Shown: positions 60,365-64,000 of the stretch, piece by piece
Numbering within the stretch: position 1 is the stretch's first letter
Layout: each line of letters opens with the position of its first letter
Source of the DNA: JAXHUM01 sp034189325
GTDB lineage: Bacteria > Desulfobacterota > DSM-4660 > Desulfatiglandales > Desulfatiglandaceae
Assembly: GCA_034189325.1 (NCBI GenBank)
Contig: JAXHUM010000044.1
Location: 1 to 64,000, forward strand
DNA: 64,000 nucleotides
Direction of reading: 5' to 3'
The notes under the pieces: model-generated
Told to the model about the DNA's origin: nothing
Seen by the model: only the letters and a program-made list of their open reading frames with translations
Database searches by the model: none
Program-made: the position numbers and the translations under genes

Positions 60365-62377
60365 ATGAAAAAACTTTTTTTTATTACGCTCCTTATCGGT
60401 GTTTCTTTTGCCGCGGGTTTCATCCTTCGGGGTGGCAAAGATGTGCCTATCGCTCATGTCGACACACATCAGGGTGGACAGGACATGGAAACACCGGGGG
60501 CGGAGAAATCCAGAATATGGACCTGCTCCATGCATCCACAGATAAGGCTTGCCGATCCCGGACAGTGCCCCATCTGTGGGATGGATTTGATCCCTGCTTC
60601 AGAGGAGACGTCCGGGGACCAGGTCGGATCGAGGGAATTACTATTATCTCCCGGCGCGATAAAACGGGCCCAAATACAAACCGCTCCCGTGGAAAGGAAG
60701 TTCGTCTCCGCCGAGATCAGCTTGGTCGGGAAAGTAGACTATGATGAAACCCGTCTGGCCAATATAACCGCATGGGTACCAGGGCGAATCGACCGCATGT
60801 TTGTCGATTATACGGGTGTGACAGTGAAGAAAGGCGATCATATGGTCGATCTCTACAGCCCTGATCTGCTAACCGCCCAGGAAGAGCTTATCCAGGCACG
60901 AAAGACAGTCAAAGAGCTTGAGAAAAGCGGGAGTAGGAGTGTAACAAACATGGCTGCCGAGACCTTAAAAGCAGTCCGCAAGAAATTGAGATTACTGGGA
61001 TTAACAAAAAATCAGATAAACAGTATTGAACAAAAAGGAAATCCGTCTGACCATATAACGATTTATTCCCCTGTCAGTGGGATTGTCATTCATAAAGAGG
61101 CTGTCAAAGGGATGTATGTCAACACGGGAAGTAAAATATACACCATCGCCGACCTGTCCCATGTTTGGGTAAAGCTTGATGCCTACGAATCGGACCTTGT
61201 CTGGATCAGGTATGGTCAGGAGGTAGAGTTTAAAACAGAGGCGTATCCCGGCGAGATTTTTAAGGGGAGGATATCTTTCATTGATCCCGTGTTGAATGCG
61301 AAGACTCGAACCGTGAAAGTCCGTGTGAATGTCCCCAATAGCGATGGAAAACTGAAGCCTGAAATGTTCGTGCAGGCCCTGGTCCGTCCCAGAGTTGCCG
61401 CAGGGGGAAAGGTCATTGACGCGAGCCTTGCAGGAAAATGGATCAGCCCTATGCATCCGGAAATCGTCAAAGACGAACCTGGGTATTGCGATATCTGCGG
61501 CATGCCCCTTGTCCGTGCCGAGACCCTGGGTTACGTCACAGAGGAATCTGAAGAATACGGGGCACCCCTTGTCATTCCGGCATCCGCTCCTCTCATTACG
61601 GGCAAGCGTGCTGTCGTCTACGTGGCCCTGCCTGAAAAACCGGGCGCATTTCAGGGCCGAGAAATAATACTCGGGCCAAGGGCTGGAGACTATTATCATG
61701 TGCGGGAAGGCTTGAAAGAAGGTGAGCTTGTGGTTGTCAACGGCAATTTCAAAATTGACAGCGCTGTCCAGATTCTCGCAAAGCCGAGTATGATGAATCC
61801 TGAGGGAGGTGGGGCCTCACCGGGCCACGCCCATCACCAAGACATGGCAACATTGGAGTCATCCAAAAAGAACGGATCCATACACGAGAAAAAGGAGCAC
61901 AAGAGAAGATTCCAAACGCCCCTCAAATTCAGGAATCAGATAGATAGTGTTCTAAGAAGCTATTTCAAGATTCAGGAGGCCCTGAACAAGGACAATGCAA
62001 AATCCGTTACCGAAGAGGGCCTCGGTCTGGAAAAGGCCATCGGTAATGTAGATATGAAACTTTTGCAAGGACAGGTCCATACTGCCTGGATGGATGTCTT
62101 AAAGAGTCTACTCAAACAGACAAACAGTATCAAAGAGACCGGAGATATTACAAAACAGAGAGAGGCCTTTTTTCTCCTGTCGGAGACTCTCACCGACGTC
62201 GTTAAACGATTCGGAGCAGGAGGGTCCGAGCCTGTTCTGAGATATCATTGTCCTATGGCCTTTGGCGGGAAGGGGGCCCACTGGCTCCAGAACAAGAGCG
62301 GAACCGCCAATCCCTATTTCGGCCAATCCATGTCCAAGTGCGGCGACCAGACAGACGTTCTGGTCCCCATTAAATAA
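60365..62377 (+). CDS. CusB-like periplasmic adaptor with two metal-binding domains and DUF3347-like C-terminus
   Basis: 670 residues from ATG 60365 (GAGG six bases upstream; ATG 60353 is in frame). An N-terminal membrane anchor (KKLFFITLLIGVSFAAGFIL) precedes a first heavy-metal-binding domain, WTCSMHPQIRLADPGQCPICGMDLIP. The barrel-sandwich and beta-barrel adaptor follow (VDYDETRLANITAWVPGRIDR; IYSPVSGIVIHKEAVKG; TVKVRVNVPNSDGKLKPEMFV). A second metal domain, ISPMHPEIVKDEPGYCDICGMPLV, lies at ~357-385, before the membrane-proximal part. The end matches DUF3347 (HCPMAFGGKGAHWLQN ... NPYFGQSMSKCGDQ). It links the pump to TolC and binds Cu(I)/Ag(I). Confidence 0.92.
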   Translation: MKKLFFITLLIGVSFAAGFILRGGKDVPIAHVDTHQGGQDMETPGAEKSRIWTCSMHPQIRLADPGQCPICGMDLIPASEETSGDQVGSRELLLSPGAIKRAQIQTAPVERKFVSAEISLVGKVDYDETRLANITAWVPGRIDRMFVDYTGVTVKKGDHMVDLYSPDLLTAQEELIQARKTVKELEKSGSRSVTNMAAETLKAVRKKLRLLGLTKNQINSIEQKGNPSDHITIYSPVSGIVIHKEAVKGMYVNTGSKIYTIADLSHVWVKLDAYESDLVWIRYGQEVEFKTEAYPGEIFKGRISFIDPVLNAKTRTVKVRVNVPNSDGKLKPEMFVQALVRPRVAAGGKVIDASLAGKWISPMHPEIVKDEPGYCDICGMPLVRAETLGYVTEESEEYGAPLVIPASAPLITGKRAVVYVALPEKPGAFQGREIILGPRAGDYYHVREGLKEGELVVVNGNFKIDSAVQILAKPSMMNPEGGGASPGHAHHQDMATLESSKKNGSIHEKKEHKRRFQTPLKFRNQIDSVLRSYFKIQEALNKDNAKSVTEEGLGLEKAIGNVDMKLLQGQVHTAWMDVLKSLLKQTNSIKETGDITKQREAFFLLSETLTDVVKRFGAGGSEPVLRYHCPMAFGGKGAHWLQNKSGTANPYFGQSMSKCGDQTDVLVPIK

Positions 62378-62426
62378 TGCCTCTATGCCCGCATAATGTA
62401 CCGACCTAAATTGCCTGGAGCTTGTG

Positions 62427-64000
62427 ATGGTGAATAATCCGAAAGATGAATCTCCTGCCGCCTATTCACTTCTGGATAGAGTAATACGCTTTTTTCTGGA
62501 AAGAAAGGCCGTAGTGCTCCTGATGATCGTTGCGGTTTTGGCATGGGGCCTTATGGTGGCTCCTTTTGATTGGAAGATCGGCCTGCTTCCCCGTGATCCG
62601 GTGCCGGTCGATGCTATCCCTGACATTGGTGAAAATCAGCAGATCGTTTTCACCCAGTGGATGGGACGATCTCCCCAGGATATTGAAGATCAGATTTCGT
62701 ATCCGTTGACCGTGGCCCTATTGGGTATCTCCGGTGTAAAAACGATCCGAAGTTATTCCATGTTCGGATTTTCAACAGTCTATGTAATCTTCAAAGAAGA
62801 TGTGGAGTTCTACTGGTCTCGATCCAGGGTTTTGGAAAAACTGAATAGCCTGCCTCCTGAAACCCTTCCCCAAGGCGTTCAGCCGATGCTGGGTCCGGAT
62901 GCCACCGCATTGGGACAGGTTTACTGGTACACACTGGAAGGACGCGACGGCGATGGAAATCCTACTGGTGGGTGGGATCTGCATGAGCTTCGCTCCATAC
63001 AGGATTGGACGGTTCGTTATGCTCTGATGTCTGCCGATGGGGTCAGCGAGGTCGCTTCGATCGGGGGCTTTGTGCAGGAGTACCAAATAGATGTGGATCC
63101 TCACGCCATGCGGGCCTGGAACGTCAAAATTGAAGAGGTCTTTCGTTCGGTGAAGATGGCCAACAAGGATGTTGGCGCCAGGACAATAGAGGTCAACAGG
63201 GCGGAATATATTATCCGTGGTATAGGATTTGTAAAGAAACTTTCTGACCTGGAACATACGGTTATAAAGGTCAACAACAACGTCCCTGTCTATCTCAAAA
63301 ACGTTGCCCACGTCAGCCTGGGTCCGGCCTTGAGGCGGGGGGCCCTTGATAAAGAGGGCACGGAGGCAGTGGGTGGCGTTGTTGTGGTGCGATATGGTGA
63401 AAATCCTCTTGCCGCGATTAAGAATGTAAAAAAGAGAATCGCGGAGATTTCTCCGGGCCTTCCCAAAAAGATCCTCCCTGACGGCACGGTCAGCCAGGTG
63501 ACCATTGTGCCCTTTTACGACCGAACAGGACTGATCTATGAAACTCTGGAAACGCTGAACAACGCGCTGACTCAGGAGATCTTGGTCACCATCATTGTCG
63601 TCATGTTCATGCTCATGCATATGAGGAGTTCCATCCTGGTGGCAGGATTGCTACCCCTGGCCGTGTTGATCTGTTTTATTGCCATGAAGCTTTTTAGGGT
63701 AGATGCCAATATTGTTGCGCTCTCAGGAATCGCCATCGCCATAGGCACGATGGTCGATATGGGAGTGGTGCTTTGCGAAAATATCTTAAGGCGTCTACGT
63801 GAGGCAGGGCCTGAAGAAAAATCGCTTGAAGTGATATTTCGCGCTTCAAGTGAAGTGGGAAGCGCGGTTTTAACCGCGGTTTTAACAACCATCGTGAGCT
63901 TCCTCCCCGTGTTTACCATGGAGGCCGCAGAGGGCAAGCTGTTTACCCCTTTGGCCTATACCAAGACGTTTGCCCTCATTGCATCGGTGATAGTGGCTCT
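62427..64000 (+). CDS. cusA: CusA-like heavy-metal RND pump, partial
   Basis: 525 codons to the window edge; the remainder is outside. Begins at ATG 62427, 49 bases after the adaptor. RND pump: after a short N-terminus, a first membrane helix (AVVLLMIVAVLAWGLMV), then VPVDAIPDIGENQQIVFTQWMGRSPQDIEDQISYPLTVALLGISGV and the periplasmic porter domain. TM helices follow (ILVTIIVVMFMLMHM; NIVALSGIAIAIGTMVDMGVVLCENI), with the HME-type GTMVDMGVVLCENILRR region. It exports monovalent metal (copper or silver) using the proton gradient, with TolC-like and CusB-like genes upstream. Confidence 0.93.
   Translation, partial: MVNNPKDESPAAYSLLDRVIRFFLERKAVVLLMIVAVLAWGLMVAPFDWKIGLLPRDPVPVDAIPDIGENQQIVFTQWMGRSPQDIEDQISYPLTVALLGISGVKTIRSYSMFGFSTVYVIFKEDVEFYWSRSRVLEKLNSLPPETLPQGVQPMLGPDATALGQVYWYTLEGRDGDGNPTGGWDLHELRSIQDWTVRYALMSADGVSEVASIGGFVQEYQIDVDPHAMRAWNVKIEEVFRSVKMANKDVGARTIEVNRAEYIIRGIGFVKKLSDLEHTVIKVNNNVPVYLKNVAHVSLGPALRRGALDKEGTEAVGGVVVVRYGENPLAAIKNVKKRIAEISPGLPKKILPDGTVSQVTIVPFYDRTGLIYETLETLNNALTQEILVTIIVVMFMLMHMRSSILVAGLLPLAVLICFIAMKLFRVDANIVALSGIAIAIGTMVDMGVVLCENILRRLREAGPEEKSLEVIFRASSEVGSAVLTAVLTTIVSFLPVFTMEAAEGKLFTPLAYTKTFALIASVIVA

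Noticed and set aside
61001..61699. 232-codon minus-strand frame opposite cusB
   Set aside because: Antisense to adaptor-protein coding sequence with strong motifs.
62772..63620. 282-codon minus-strand frame opposite cusA
   Set aside because: Antisense to a clear RND pump; no recognisable motif.

Overview
The window reads as chromosomal DNA of an anaerobic deltaproteobacterium (Desulfobacterota, probably a sulfate-reducing or related lineage). This is an inference from gene content: a CCG-domain HdrC/HdrD-type iron-sulfur oxidoreductase, DsrE-fold proteins, a ferredoxin-thioredoxin-reductase-like protein beside a glutaredoxin, a rubrerythrin-like protein, MglA/roadblock/DUF4388 signalling genes, and the housekeeping run HU - coaD - rsmD - pssA - psd - phosphomannomutase - argJ - secA. 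I found no rRNA, tRNA, CRISPR array, insertion sequence or prophage.

Layout. 0.1-4.7 kb (minus strand): an SLC13-type permease with four RCK_C domains, a DUF72 protein and a TrpF-like barrel without the usual catalytic Cys. 5.2-17.8 kb (plus strand): a long collinear signalling cluster with a histidine kinase, two roadblock-type proteins, an MglA-like GTPase, a very acidic protein, a winged-helix protein, a zinc-ribbon/HAMP membrane sensor, PAS and response-regulator/DUF4388 proteins, a PilB/GspE-type ATPase and an HNH protein. 17.9-28.4 kb: SAM hydrolase-like protein, RlpA, then the minus-strand housekeeping run down to secA. 28.9-42.5 kb: a membrane spermidine-synthase-like protein, a lactamase-fold protein, amphi-Trp and LOG proteins, an L,D-transpeptidase, a YcbK-like protein, a CsgG-like lipoprotein, uvrC, a ChaN-like lipoprotein, a Nudix hydrolase and hisD.

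42.7-50.9 kb is the most interesting part. Two genes are interrupted by an in-frame TGA, keep family-like sequence in the same frame after it, and carry a perfect hairpin whose G-starting loop lies 23 nt after the TGA. They are an enoyl-CoA hydratase/isomerase-fold protein (TGA at 43102-43104) and an HdrC-HdrD/DsrK-like iron-sulfur protein (TGA at 48528-48530, minus strand). I read both as selenoproteins with bacterial SECIS elements. The hydratase-fold protein also lacks both canonical catalytic glutamates, so it is probably not an ordinary hydratase. Between and beside them lie a CoA-disulfide-reductase/NADH-oxidase-like flavoprotein, an SDR, an AIM24-family protein, a DsrE/F/H-like trio and an acyl-CoA dehydrogenase. 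Together they suggest CoA-thioester and thiol/selenol redox metabolism.

51-58.6 kb holds hydrolases, a MarR regulator with a palindromic operator, DnaJ with a CbpM-like partner, and a rubrerythrin - glutaredoxin - FTR-like set. From 58.9 kb to the right edge is a Cus-type metal efflux operon (TolC-like, CusB-like, CusA-like), cut by the window end. Starts were moved from the longest reading frame where a Shine-Dalgarno sequence or signal peptide supported it.
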